Assembly (NCBI GenBank): GCA_963718745.1
Contig: OY970370.1
Location: 1,798,001-1,862,000, forward strand
Source of the DNA: Fermentibacter sp963718745 [NCBI: Candidatus Fermentibacterota bacterium]
GTDB taxonomy: Bacteria; Fermentibacterota; Fermentibacteria; Fermentibacterales
DNA length: 64,000 bases
Direction of reading: 5' to 3'
Each line of letters starts with the position of its first letter. The stretch's first letter is position 1. Below the pieces are notes generated by a model that saw only the letters and a list, made by a program, of their open reading frames with translations, was not told the DNA's origin and made no database searches. Position numbers and translations under genes: made by a program. Of the stretch, positions 44,103 through 53,099 are shown piece by piece.

Positions 44103-46019
44103 ATGAAGTATCGTCTTATGCTGGTTATGCTTGTCCTTGCCGGAGCGGCGTCCGCCCTCCCTTCCTGGTGGGGCACCAGAGGCCTCAACAGGATAGTGGA
44201 TGCGCGTACTGTGGGAGCCGGCAAGTACAACGTAGGCCTCTTCACCCACCTCGGGATCTCGGGTGACGAGCGCACGGCGGAAATAGGCGGAGAAGAAACC
44301 CAGATCACCAACACCGAGTACGACGGGACCGCCTACATCGTGACCGGTTTCGGTCTCGGACGCGCAGCCGAACTCGGGCTCCGTGTCAACTACCTCGTCA
44401 ACCAGATGAAGAGGGACAGCGAGAGCGCCGAGATCTCCGGCGACTGGGAGGGCGACGACGGCTTCAGCGAGGCTACGGCCTCCCTCAAGCTGAACCTCAA
44501 CCCCTCCTCGAACTCCATCTGGTTCGGCATCATGCCCTGGGCCTCGTTCGCCATGTATGACGGCGGCAACAGCAGCCACGTCGTGAACGGCGACGGCTGG
44601 GACGGCATCTGGCTGAACGACGAGGGCATCTTCGAGCTCCGCAGGCCGATGATCAACTCGGGCGCATTCAGCTACGGCGCCAACCTCCTCACCACCTTCA
44701 ACATGGCTCCCGCGGCCCTGCACCTCAACCTCGGCTACCACATGTTCAACCAGTCCTTCGAGTACACCGACGTCCGCTACAACGCCGACCACGAGATCAC
44801 CGCAACCGAGGATGTCGACATCGAAGTCGAGGATGCAGTCCTCTATGCGGGCGCCGGAATCGAGTACCCGCTCGGCACGACCACGCTCTTCCTGGAGGGT
44901 GAGTGGCGCCATTTCCTCGACCGCGACTACGACCCCGGCGACGGTGAAGACTACAGCAACATCATACAGCTGGCCCCCGGAGTCCGTTTCAACAACGACG
45001 GGCTGGCCATCGACGTGATCGGATCCTTCGCGGTATCCAGCTTCAACCCCGAGTGGTCCGACCTCGGACATGGGATCTTCCAGGGTGGAAGCACTCCCTC
45101 CATCGAGCAGAGAGCGGATCTCGCGCCGTTCCCCCAGGGCTACGCCCCCAAGATGGGCATCGGCGTAGGCCTCTCCTATACGGGAACCTTCAGGAACCCG
45201 CCTGCCTCCATCGGCGGCAGGATATACGACGCCGAGACCGGTGAGGCTCTCGACGGAACCGTAACCACGTCCAGGGATGACGTGGATCCCGTCAGCACCA
45301 CCCAGTCCGGCGCCTATGCGATGGAAGCCTCCCGCGGCGACATCACCCTCACGGGTTCCGCCGATGGCTATCTCCCGATGAGCGAGTCGATGGACCTGGC
45401 CTCCGGCGGCACCTACCAGGTCGACTTCCCGCTCACCAGGATCGCTACGTCGGGCATCGTCACAGGCACGGTCACCGACGCCTCGAGCGGCCAGCCTCTG
45501 GATGCCATGGTCGCAAGCGGCTCCGTCCAGGTCCAGACCGCTGCCGACGGCAGCTACTCCATCGAACTCGCCTCCGGCAACAGGAACCTCACTGCGTCGG
45601 CCTCGGCCTACGGGTCCGAGTCCGCTGCAGTCAACGTTCCCGCCGGCAGCTCGACCGTGCATGACTTCGAGCTCGACCTCGTGGTAGACTTCGACAAGGT
45701 CTACTTCGACCTCGACAGCTCCGTCCTAAGGACCGATGCGAGAACCGCCCTCGACGAGATCGCAGCCTTCCTGACAGCCAACCCGGGTGTCAGCGTGACC
45801 ATCACGGGCAACACCTGCGACCTCGGCGAGGAGGACTACAACGACGCCCTCGCGGATCGCAGGGCCGAAGCCGTCCGCGACTACCTCGTCTCGAAGGGCG
45901 TGAGCGAGAGCAGGCTCCAGACCGTCAGCTACGGCGAGTCCCGCCCCGACGCTCCGAACTCCGACGAGGAGCACAGGTCCCTGAACAGAAGAGCCGAGTT
46001 CGTAATCCTCGGCAGATAG
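44103..46019 (+). CDS. OmpA-family outer-membrane protein with carboxypeptidase-regulatory-like domains
   Basis: The 638-residue product has a signal peptide (to AASA, residue 18) and an N-terminal beta barrel of about 340 residues. Two carboxypeptidase-regulatory-like/beta-sandwich domains follow (ASIGGRIYDAETGEAL and GIVTGTVTDASSGQPL). The C-terminal OmpA/Pal peptidoglycan-binding domain has FDLDSSVLRTDA, ITGNTCDLGEEDYNDALADR and LNRRAEFVILG. The ligand-binding Asp and Arg of OmpA-C (in the TCDLGE and NRRAEF areas) are kept. It probably anchors the outer membrane to the cell wall. A strong AGAAGGAGG precedes ATG 44103, and a proper terminator follows, so it is monocistronic and likely abundant. 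Confidence 0.92.
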   Translation: MKYRLMLVMLVLAGAASALPSWWGTRGLNRIVDARTVGAGKYNVGLFTHLGISGDERTAEIGGEETQITNTEYDGTAYIVTGFGLGRAAELGLRVNYLVNQMKRDSESAEISGDWEGDDGFSEATASLKLNLNPSSNSIWFGIMPWASFAMYDGGNSSHVVNGDGWDGIWLNDEGIFELRRPMINSGAFSYGANLLTTFNMAPAALHLNLGYHMFNQSFEYTDVRYNADHEITATEDVDIEVEDAVLYAGAGIEYPLGTTTLFLEGEWRHFLDRDYDPGDGEDYSNIIQLAPGVRFNNDGLAIDVIGSFAVSSFNPEWSDLGHGIFQGGSTPSIEQRADLAPFPQGYAPKMGIGVGLSYTGTFRNPPASIGGRIYDAETGEALDGTVTTSRDDVDPVSTTQSGAYAMEASRGDITLTGSADGYLPMSESMDLASGGTYQVDFPLTRIATSGIVTGTVTDASSGQPLDAMVASGSVQVQTAADGSYSIELASGNRNLTASASAYGSESAAVNVPAGSSTVHDFELDLVVDFDKVYFDLDSSVLRTDARTALDEIAAFLTANPGVSVTITGNTCDLGEEDYNDALADRRAEAVRDYLVSKGVSESRLQTVSYGESRPDAPNSDEEHRSLNRRAEFVILGR

Positions 46020-46038
46020 AACTGATACTGTTCCCCGG

Positions 46039-46071
46039 GGGGGCGGGAGCGATCCCGCCCCCTCTCTTTTT
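46039..46071 (+). terminator. Intrinsic terminator of the OmpA-family gene
   Basis: A perfect 10-base-pair stem GGGGGCGGGA / TCCCGCCCCC with loop GCGA is followed by TCTCTTTTT. Confidence 0.92.
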
Positions 46072-46159
46072 CCGCAGAGTTTGCTCATCGCCTGTTTCGA
46101 TGCGAGATTCGGACTCGACCGGGTTCCGTTGACCGAACCTTCGACCGGAGGCGGGCGGA

Positions 46160-48169
46160 ATGATAAGACCATCTGACCTCTACTCCTTCATCGAGAGCAA
46201 CTTCGAGTTCCTCCTCGCCGTAGACGCCTCCGAGAGCATCCTCCACGCCAGCCGCCTCCTCTGCCGGAGCTGCGGGCCGGGTGAACTCGCCCACGAGTCC
46301 CGCAATCTCTCGCAGGTGCTCACCCCTCCCTCGCTCAAGAGCTTCCGATCGGGGATGGCCCTTGCCAGGGAGGGCCAGAGGAGGCTCGCCATTTACTCCC
46401 CGAAGGAGTTCCCGGGTTGCGAGATCCCTCTCAAGACAGGTTACGCGGAGAGCTCGGGGGGCGGCATCTGGATCTTCTTCGGCTCTCAGCTGGACGGGAT
46501 CAACAGGCAGACGGACTATGACCGCGAGGAGAGGATCAAGGAGCTGGCCTGCCTGTACGCCGTGGCGGAGTGGATAGAGATCTCGAGCGGGGTGAGGGAG
46601 TTCTTCACGAGGCTGCCCGACTACCTGAGCAAGGGGATGATCTATCCGGGGCAGGCTATGGTCTACTCCGCCTACCAGGGGCAGGAGTACGGACAGATGC
46701 CGCCCGGAGAGCACTACATCTCGGTCAAGCTGCTCTCCAACCAGCAGATAGCGGGGGAGATAAGGGTCGGCTACGCCAATCCCGGACTGGAGCTGCTCCC
46801 CGAGGAGCAGCGCATGCTGAGCGAGATAGGCAGGATGCTGAACCTGGCCCTGGAGCGCAAGGATCTCCGCGACAGGATGATCCTCAAGCAGGAGGAGGAG
46901 GCCGCGTTCACGCAGCGGTTCGCCGAGATGCAGACCGAGATCGAGGCCCGCACCCTCGAACTGGAGCAGCAGAAGGTCAGGCTGGAGAGGATCAACAAGT
47001 ATCTGGACAGCGTGAACCGTGGCTGGAGCGAGTCCGCATCCCGACTCGACTCGATGTTCCGGGCCATACCCGACGATGTCGCAGTCATAGACCTCAACCG
47101 CAACATCGTGATGACAAACCGCAAGGACACCGCCTCGGAGGGGAAGTGCTATACGAGCTTCTTCGGCGCGTCGGTGCCCTGCAGCGACTGCAGGCTGTCC
47201 CGGATCATACGGGACAAGGCGCCGATCGTTCACACGATCAAGGCAGGGGAGAGGTTCCTCGAGGTCCATGCGATCCCGGTCTTCGACCATGACCAGGAGG
47301 TCGAGGGCATAATCGAGTTCTACAGGGACGTGACTCTCGAGAAGACCTACGAGCAGCAGATCCAGCAGGCCGACAAGCTGGCGTCCCTGGGGCAGCTCGT
47401 GAGCGGGATAGGGCACGAGATAAACAACCCCAACCAGTTCATCCGGGGGAACATCAAGATCATCCGTCAGGCCCTGGAGGACATGCTGCCGATCGTGGAC
47501 GACTACGCGGCATCCCACCCCGATCTCAAGATCGCAAGGCTGAAGTACGATTTCTTCCGCAGCAACGTACTGACGCTCGTGGACGACATGGCGCACGGAT
47601 CCGAGAGGATCAAGGGGATCGTCGAGGGACTGCGCAACTTCGCCCGGAAGGACGAGGGGCTACTCATCGACAGGGTGGATGTGAACACCCTGATCCAGGC
47701 TGCGGCCAGGCTGGTGGCCAACGAGGTGCACAAGCACGCGGAGATCTCTCTCGAACTCGACCCCGGGCTGCCCACCTTCGACGGGAACGCTCAGAAGATC
47801 GAGCAGGTGATAATAAATCTGCTCGTGAACTCCGCTCAGGCTATGCCCGACGACCGCAGGGGGTTGATCTCGGTGAGGACGAGGCAGGAGGACGGACGGA
47901 TCGTCATCGAGGTCGAGGACGACGGCAGGGGGATGAACGAGAAGACCCTGAAGCAGATCTTCGATCCCTTCTTCACCACCAAGAGGGCGAAGGGCGGCAC
48001 GGGCCTGGGCCTCCCCATCGCCTACAGGATAATCGAGGAGCACGGAGGAGCCATCTCGGTCACGTCCACTCCCGGCGAGGGCACCAGGTTCACCGTCCGG
48101 ATACCCCCGAAAGCCGGACAGCCGGGTACCGACCCGAAGAAGGCGCAGTCCGCCGGAGAGGAGTCCTGA
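46160..48169 (+). CDS. Cytoplasmic sensor histidine kinase with PAS domain
   Basis: The 669-residue kinase has no membrane segment. Residues 1-110 look like a degenerate PAS fold. Residues about 125-235 resemble a GAF-like sensor ([18 protein letters not shown] helix). A coiled coil (240-285) leads to a PAS domain at about 290-395 with Cys 330, 341 and 344, which could bind a metal or heme or act as redox switches. The catalytic part has phosphoacceptor His 419 in [13 protein letters not shown], the N box [11 protein letters not shown], and G boxes VEDDGRGMN and [13 protein letters not shown]. The adjacent gene starts right after the stop and is its likely partner regulator. ATG 46160 has GGAGGCGGGCGGA. 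Confidence 0.9.
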   Translation: MIRPSDLYSFIESNFEFLLAVDASESILHASRLLCRSCGPGELAHESRNLSQVLTPPSLKSFRSGMALAREGQRRLAIYSPKEFPGCEIPLKTGYAESSGGGIWIFFGSQLDGINRQTDYDREERIKELACLYAVAEWIEISSGVREFFTRLPDYLSKGMIYPGQAMVYSAYQGQEYGQMPPGEHYISVKLLSNQQIAGEIRVGYANPGLELLPEEQRMLSEIGRMLNLALERKDLRDRMILKQEEEAAFTQRFAEMQTEIEARTLELEQQKVRLERINKYLDSVNRGWSESASRLDSMFRAIPDDVAVIDLNRNIVMTNRKDTASEGKCYTSFFGASVPCSDCRLSRIIRDKAPIVHTIKAGERFLEVHAIPVFDHDQEVEGIIEFYRDVTLEKTYEQQIQQADKLASLGQLVSGIGHEINNPNQFIRGNIKIIRQALEDMLPIVDDYAASHPDLKIARLKYDFFRSNVLTLVDDMAHGSERIKGIVEGLRNFARKDEGLLIDRVDVNTLIQAAARLVANEVHKHAEISLELDPGLPTFDGNAQKIEQVIINLLVNSAQAMPDDRRGLISVRTRQEDGRIVIEVEDDGRGMNEKTLKQIFDPFFTTKRAKGGTGLGLPIAYRIIEEHGGAISVTSTPGEGTRFTVRIPPKAGQPGTDPKKAQSAGEES

Positions 48170-49558
48170 GTGGGTGATCTCGCAAAGGTTCTGATAGTCG
48201 ACGACGACGCGGCAGTGACCAACTATCTGATGGTGTTCCTGGTCCAGAGCGAGAGGTTCGACCCCGTCGTCACGAACGACTCCCTGTCCGTCCCCGGGAT
48301 GCTCGACGCGGAACAGCCCGACCTGGTGATCCTCGACATGGACATGCCCGGACTCAGCGGTGTGGACATCCTCCGCCACATCCACGACAAGGGCATGAAG
48401 GTACCCGTCATAATCCTCACCGGCGTCAGCGACGTCGACCTCGCCGTCAAGGCGATGAAGCTCGGCGCCTTCGACTATCTGACCAAGCCTGCCGACGACG
48501 ACAAGCTGCTCGAGACCATGGACAGGGCGATCGAGCACCACGCCCTCAGCTGTTCCCTGGACGGCCTCGCAGTGGACCTGTCGCGCGAGGACCTGGCGTA
48601 TCGAGCCGCGTTCGATCCATTCGTATCGTGCGAACCCTCGATGCTGATGCTCTTCCACCAGGCGGAGCGGATCGCCGCCGGCGACTCCCCTGTCTTCATC
48701 CAGGGGGAGCACGGGACGGGCAAGGAAGCCCTCGCCAGGGCCATCCACAAGGCCAGCAGGCGCAGGGGGTGCCCGTTCGTGGCGTTCGACGCAGCTGCCG
48801 TCCCGGCGGAGGATCTCGCTGCGGAACTCTTCGGGCGGGTCAGGGACTTCAGCGGCCGGGAGGAGGACAGACCCGGCTTCCTGGAGGCGGCAGCGGGCGG
48901 GATCCTGTTCCTGAACAGCATCGAACGGCTCTCACTGCCCGTACAGGTCAGGCTCCGCAGGGTCATCCAGAATGCGGAGTTCTACAGGGAGAGGTCCGCC
49001 GAGACGAGGAGCATCGACGTCAGGCTGATAGTCTCGACGACTGCGGATCTGGCTGCCGAGGAGTACAGGGACAGCTTCTCCCGCGATCTCCTGTACCATC
49101 TCATGGTCAACTCTATCCGGATCCCGCCGCTCAGGGAGCATCCCGCGGACATTCCCCTGCTTGCCGAACACTTTTCGAGAATTGGATCGGAGAAGAGAGG
49201 CGGACCGTCCACCCGGCTCTCGGCGGAGCTGCTCGCAGCCCTCGGCAATTACGACTTCCCGGGGAACGTCGAGGAGCTGGAGACGATCGTCTCGTACTGC
49301 ATCCTGAACTCCGAACCGGGGGCGGAAGCCGGTCCGGAGAGCCTGCCTCCATTCATCCTGGTCAGGATGATGGGGATGAAGGCCGGTCCGGCCTTCATCC
49401 CGAGGAAACTCCGGGACGTCATCGTCACTCACATCGGACAGACTCTCTCGTTCTACGGCGGTGACGAGGCCCTCGCCTCGGCGGGGCTGGGTCTCTCCGT
49501 CGCCGGGATGCAGAAGCTGCTTGCGGACGGCGGGACCGGAGCCGTCACACCTCCCTGA
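48170..49558 (+). CDS. NtrC-like response regulator with degraded sigma-54/ATPase motifs
   Basis: The receiver (residues 1-125) is intact: IVDDD, Asp 56 in VILDMDMPG, Thr 84 and Lys 106. The AAA+ domain (about 150-340) keeps Walker A as GEHGTGKE. However, the GAFTGA loop that contacts sigma-54 is replaced by DFSGRE (about 226-231), and Walker B reads LFLNS instead of LFLDE, so ATP hydrolysis and sigma-54 activation are both unlikely. The R-finger-side segment FSRDLLYHLMV and PPLREHPADIP survive. The C-terminal region resembles a weak Fis-type helix-turn-helix. The start is GTG 48170, directly after the kinase stop. It may act as a phosphorylation-dependent binder or DNA-binding repressor. Confidence 0.88.
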   Translation: MGDLAKVLIVDDDAAVTNYLMVFLVQSERFDPVVTNDSLSVPGMLDAEQPDLVILDMDMPGLSGVDILRHIHDKGMKVPVIILTGVSDVDLAVKAMKLGAFDYLTKPADDDKLLETMDRAIEHHALSCSLDGLAVDLSREDLAYRAAFDPFVSCEPSMLMLFHQAERIAAGDSPVFIQGEHGTGKEALARAIHKASRRRGCPFVAFDAAAVPAEDLAAELFGRVRDFSGREEDRPGFLEAAAGGILFLNSIERLSLPVQVRLRRVIQNAEFYRERSAETRSIDVRLIVSTTADLAAEEYRDSFSRDLLYHLMVNSIRIPPLREHPADIPLLAEHFSRIGSEKRGGPSTRLSAELLAALGNYDFPGNVEELETIVSYCILNSEPGAEAGPESLPPFILVRMMGMKAGPAFIPRKLRDVIVTHIGQTLSFYGGDEALASAGLGLSVAGMQKLLADGGTGAVTPP

Positions 49559-50477
49559 GCGTGATCCTGGTCACGCAGAGGATGAAGCGGCTGTATTCGA
49601 CGGTGTAGCCCTGCTCTGTCGAGAGCTCCAGCGTGCTCACGCTGTCGAGGACGTCTGAGGGAACCATGTAGACGAGGAGCGCCTCGCCGGAGTCCGGTGA
49701 AGGCAGCCCGTCCTGCGAGAACCAGCGCCTCCAGCTCCCCCACAGGGCGTCAACCTCTTCGATGTCCACCACGTCACGCGACCACTCGTACAGCAGGGAC
49801 AGCATGTCGACCTGCTCCACGACAGAGTTCCTCATCAGCTCGAGCGGGTTCTCCAGTACGCCTGCCGAAAGCGGCAGGATCGAGGGTCCCGCGCAGGATG
49901 GGATTATGAGTGCAACGGGCATGTCCTCGAAGCCCTCGGCCACGTCGACGCCCAGGGCCCTCGGCTGCACCGGGAGGACGGCGGGGTCCACGGTGCATTC
50001 GTAGTAGACGAACCTGTCGACGAATCCTTCGGCCGTGCGGATTGTCATGCTCTGGGGCACCCTCCAGCCGGTGGCGTCCCATCCGTCCACGATCGCGGGG
50101 TGCACCCTCTCCGTTACCGACGAGGGATCAATGTCCAGACCGGCCCATTCGGCCGAGATCTGCCAGATGGCCGACCCGGCGGAAGGCACCGGCCAGGTCG
50201 ACAGGATCATTCCTGAAGCGGCCTCGACCGTGAAGCGTCCCGTGAACGGGGGACCGTAGAAGTAGACTACTGGAGCCCTCTCCACCATCGGGTCATCGGG
50301 CGGGTACTGCGTCACCGGTTCCATCAGGCTGCCGGGATGCGTCTCGAGGAGGGCTTCGGTTCCGGAGGCGACGAGGACGCCCCATTCGTGGACCTCGACG
50401 ACAGGCATCTCCCTGTCCTCGGAGGAACACTGGGCCGTGAGGGTCGCGGCGAGGATGGAAAGGATTATCTCTAGCAC
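49545..50477 (-). CDS. Exported protein of unknown function
   Basis: I do not recognise this 310-residue protein. It starts with a signal peptide (MLEIILSILAATLTAQC) followed by a Ser/Glu/Asp stretch; LTAQC is a poor lipobox, so a lipoprotein is doubtful. The mature part starts VVEVHEWGVLVASG and is beta-rich and acidic, with segments such as APVVYFYGPPFTGRFTVEA that suggest a sandwich fold. Its last 14 bases overlap the end of the convergent regulator gene. The exonuclease III gene lies just upstream on the same strand, but no functional link is evident. Confidence 0.75.
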   Translation of the reverse strand: MLEIILSILAATLTAQCSSEDREMPVVEVHEWGVLVASGTEALLETHPGSLMEPVTQYPPDDPMVERAPVVYFYGPPFTGRFTVEAASGMILSTWPVPSAGSAIWQISAEWAGLDIDPSSVTERVHPAIVDGWDATGWRVPQSMTIRTAEGFVDRFVYYECTVDPAVLPVQPRALGVDVAEGFEDMPVALIIPSCAGPSILPLSAGVLENPLELMRNSVVEQVDMLSLLYEWSRDVVDIEEVDALWGSWRRWFSQDGLPSPDSGEALLVYMVPSDVLDSVSTLELSTEQGYTVEYSRFILCVTRITLREV

Positions 50478-50531
50478 TTTCTCTGACCTCCCTGGTATCT
50501 CTGCCCAGGGTGATACCCCGGGCTCCCGGGT

Positions 50532-51317
50532 CTATTCCCATGCATCCAGGTCGAACTCGGCTACGACGGGGGCGTGGTCCGACGGTTTTTCCCAGCTCCT
50601 CGGCTCCCTGTCGATGAAGCACGAGACGGCCTTCCGTTCGAGGGCCGGCGAGACCAGGACGTGGTCGAGGCGCATCCCCGCGTCCCTCCGGAAGGATCCC
50701 TCCCTGTAGTCCCACCAGCTGAAGATCCTCCCCTCCGGGTTGAACCGCCTGAAGAGGTCCGTCATGCCCGAGGCGAGAAGTCCCCTGAACCGCGATCTCT
50801 CCTCGGGATGGAAGCAGATGTGGCCGTCCATGGCCACCGGATCCACGACGTCGTCATCCCCCGGGGCAACGTTGAAATCCCCCGCCAGCAGGAGTGGCGC
50901 GCCTTCAGGGAGAGCCGCGCACTCCCGTTCCAGATCCTCGAGGAACCGGAGCTTGTCCGGGAAGCGTATGCCGGTCGGATCGCCACCATTGGGCACATAG
51001 ACGTTCATGAGCGTGATGCCCGCCGCGGAGACCTTCAGGACTCTCTTCTGCTCCGGCAGGAACCCTGATGCGAGACCGCCTTGCAGGACCGAAGGCTCCG
51101 GCCTGGAGATGACGGCGACACCGTTGAGCGCCTTCTGGCCGGCCTTCCTGACATGGAAACCCCTCTCCTCGAAGGGGGCGGAGGGGAAGAGGGAGTCCTC
51201 GACCTTCGTCTCCTGCAGGAGGAGGATGTCGGGCTCCCTGGAGTCGATCCAGGAGAGCACATGGGGCATCCTCGACCGGATGGAATTCACGTTCCAGCTC
51301 GCTATCCTGATTTTCAT
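50532..51317 (-). CDS. xthA: Exodeoxyribonuclease III (AP endonuclease)
   Basis: The 261-residue protein starts MKIRIASWNVNSIRSRMPHV. It shows the catalytic set of the family: Asn in SWNVN, Glu in LLQETKVED, Tyr in NVYVPNGGD, Asp-Asn in LLAGDFNVAP, and the closing Asp-His in KPSDHAPVVAEF. It repairs abasic sites and 3' blocks in DNA, using Mg2+. ATG 51317 follows GGGAGGCCTG; the frame stays open for 57 codons upstream but without protein signal there. It is divergent from the membrane protein gene at 51391. Confidence 0.95.
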   Translation of the reverse strand: MKIRIASWNVNSIRSRMPHVLSWIDSREPDILLLQETKVEDSLFPSAPFEERGFHVRKAGQKALNGVAVISRPEPSVLQGGLASGFLPEQKRVLKVSAAGITLMNVYVPNGGDPTGIRFPDKLRFLEDLERECAALPEGAPLLLAGDFNVAPGDDDVVDPVAMDGHICFHPEERSRFRGLLASGMTDLFRRFNPEGRIFSWWDYREGSFRRDAGMRLDHVLVSPALERKAVSCFIDREPRSWEKPSDHAPVVAEFDLDAWE

Positions 51318-51390
51318 CAGGCCTCCCGTCGCAGTCCGCAGGACTATAAGCAAACCCGTGCCGCCCGGGCGGGAGACAGGCCCCGCGTGT

Positions 51391-53040
51391 ATGTTCCCCC
51401 CCATGGAATCGCCCAGGCTCGAGGCAATGCTGGTAGCACTGATCCTGATCTCTGCAGCTGCGATCAGGACCGGCGTCGCCATCCGCAATCCGCTGCCCGC
51501 AGGCGACGGGGTCGCATCGGAGCTGGAGATGGCGCGGAATCTCCTTGACGGCCGCGGTTACTCGACCCAGCGGAAATGGACCCTCTACGACCCTTCGATG
51601 GAGGACTTCAGGCCCGAGGGGAACAGGCAGCCCGCGATGTCGACCATCCTCGCCCTGGTCTTCGCCGTGGTGGGAGCCTCCTTCCGGGCAGCCCAGGCTG
51701 TCGCTCTCCTGATCGGCATGGGCGCCCTGCTCGCGGCATGGTGGTGGGCGCGGAGGGCATTCGGGCGGGCAGCCGCCCTGGCCGGGCTTGCCTGGCTCGC
51801 TCTCGACCCGGCGATGATCTGGTTCTCCACGCAGCCCGACAGCCTGATGCTCTTCACCGGCCTGTTCTTCCTGGTTCTCGCGGCAGGTGTCGACAGGGCG
51901 CCTTCGGTAAGATTCTCCGTGACCGCAGGGCTGCTCGCGGGGGCGTCGTTCCTCGCGAGAACGCAGGGCCTCGTCTTCGCCATGTCGGTCGGGTTGTGGA
52001 TACTGTTGCGGGGCGGAAGGATGCGCCTCCGGAGCGCACTCGTGTTCGCGGCTTCGTTCCTCGTGCTCGCCGGCCCGTGGTTCCTTCGGAACGCGGATGC
52101 CTTCGGCTCCCCCCTCTACTCCCAGAACGGACAGTTCCTGCTGAACGAGAACCACTGGGCGGCGTGGGAGGTTCGCAGCACGGCTCCCGGCCCGCTGGAC
52201 ATGCTGCGCCACCAGGGTCTGCCGGCGGTCGCTTCCGCTGTTGCGGCCGGGGTCCTCCGGGTGCTCGAGCCCCTGACGACGGGAACCCTCCACAGGGGAG
52301 AGGTCTTCGGCTGGCCGCCCCTGATCCTGTTCACCGCCTGCTCCATATTCGCGCTCCGCGACCCCCGGAGGCGCAGGAGGATGCTGCTGCCCGCCTTCGC
52401 GTCGATCCCGATGATCGCGAGCCTGGTCCTGCACGAACATTCCGGCAGGTACCTCGCCTTCATGACGGTCTGCGTGGTGTGCCTGGGGATGGCCGGCGCC
52501 GAAGACCTGATCCGGTCTCCCGGGCTCGGCCGGAGGTCCCGGCTCGCGCTGGCGGCCCTGGCCGTCCTGCCTCTGGTGCGCCCGCTCTCGACCGTGCTAG
52601 GAGCGGACTCGAGGGCGCGCGCGGCCGAGGCAGCCGAGGTTTCGTCCTGGATATCGTCGCACTCCGATCCCTCGGACTGGGTCGTGACATTCCCCAACGT
52701 CGAGCTGCTCGTATGGGACTACCGCAGGCCCACGCTCACCATGCCCAACGACTACGAGATGCTCCTGTGGCCCTGCCTGGAGGAGCACGGGGTCAGGTTC
52801 GTCGTCGTGGATTCCGACCTGCCCGGGATGAGACCCTGGCTCTCGACCAGGTGGAGGCGTGGTCCGGGGGAGGGAGGGGATGGCTGGGAGACGGTCGATC
52901 CCCCGCCGTTCCTGCACGAGGTGCATCGGAGCGCCTCCGGGCGGACGATCGTCTACGAATGGTCGGGCCGGGTCCCGGACGGATTCATGTCTGTCGAGAA
53001 CCTGCCGAGGGACAACTGCAGAGCCCTGCCCCCGGAGTAG
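51391..53040 (+). CDS. Polytopic membrane glycosyltransferase (GT-C, PMT-like)
   Basis: The 549-residue product has around eight to ten hydrophobic helices. An early acidic loop, NPLPAGDGVASELEMARNLL, is where GT-C mannosyl- or arabinosyltransferases carry their catalytic acid. A soluble domain of about 150 residues closes the protein. It should transfer sugars from polyprenyl phosphate on the outer side of the inner membrane. ATG 51391 or ATG 51403 may be the start, both after a GGGAG; the longer open frame back to 51007 is shadow of xthA. It is a distant relative of the 38634 enzyme by layout. Substrate unknown. Confidence 0.82.
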   Translation: MFPPMESPRLEAMLVALILISAAAIRTGVAIRNPLPAGDGVASELEMARNLLDGRGYSTQRKWTLYDPSMEDFRPEGNRQPAMSTILALVFAVVGASFRAAQAVALLIGMGALLAAWWWARRAFGRAAALAGLAWLALDPAMIWFSTQPDSLMLFTGLFFLVLAAGVDRAPSVRFSVTAGLLAGASFLARTQGLVFAMSVGLWILLRGGRMRLRSALVFAASFLVLAGPWFLRNADAFGSPLYSQNGQFLLNENHWAAWEVRSTAPGPLDMLRHQGLPAVASAVAAGVLRVLEPLTTGTLHRGEVFGWPPLILFTACSIFALRDPRRRRRMLLPAFASIPMIASLVLHEHSGRYLAFMTVCVVCLGMAGAEDLIRSPGLGRRSRLALAALAVLPLVRPLSTVLGADSRARAAEAAEVSSWISSHSDPSDWVVTFPNVELLVWDYRRPTLTMPNDYEMLLWPCLEEHGVRFVVVDSDLPGMRPWLSTRWRRGPGEGGDGWETVDPPPFLHEVHRSASGRTIVYEWSGRVPDGFMSVENLPRDNCRALPPE

Positions 53041-53099
53041 CGGCAGCGGGTGGGAGGACCCGGACAAAGTTTCCGCAGGAGTCGGGTCCCGCCCGGTGA

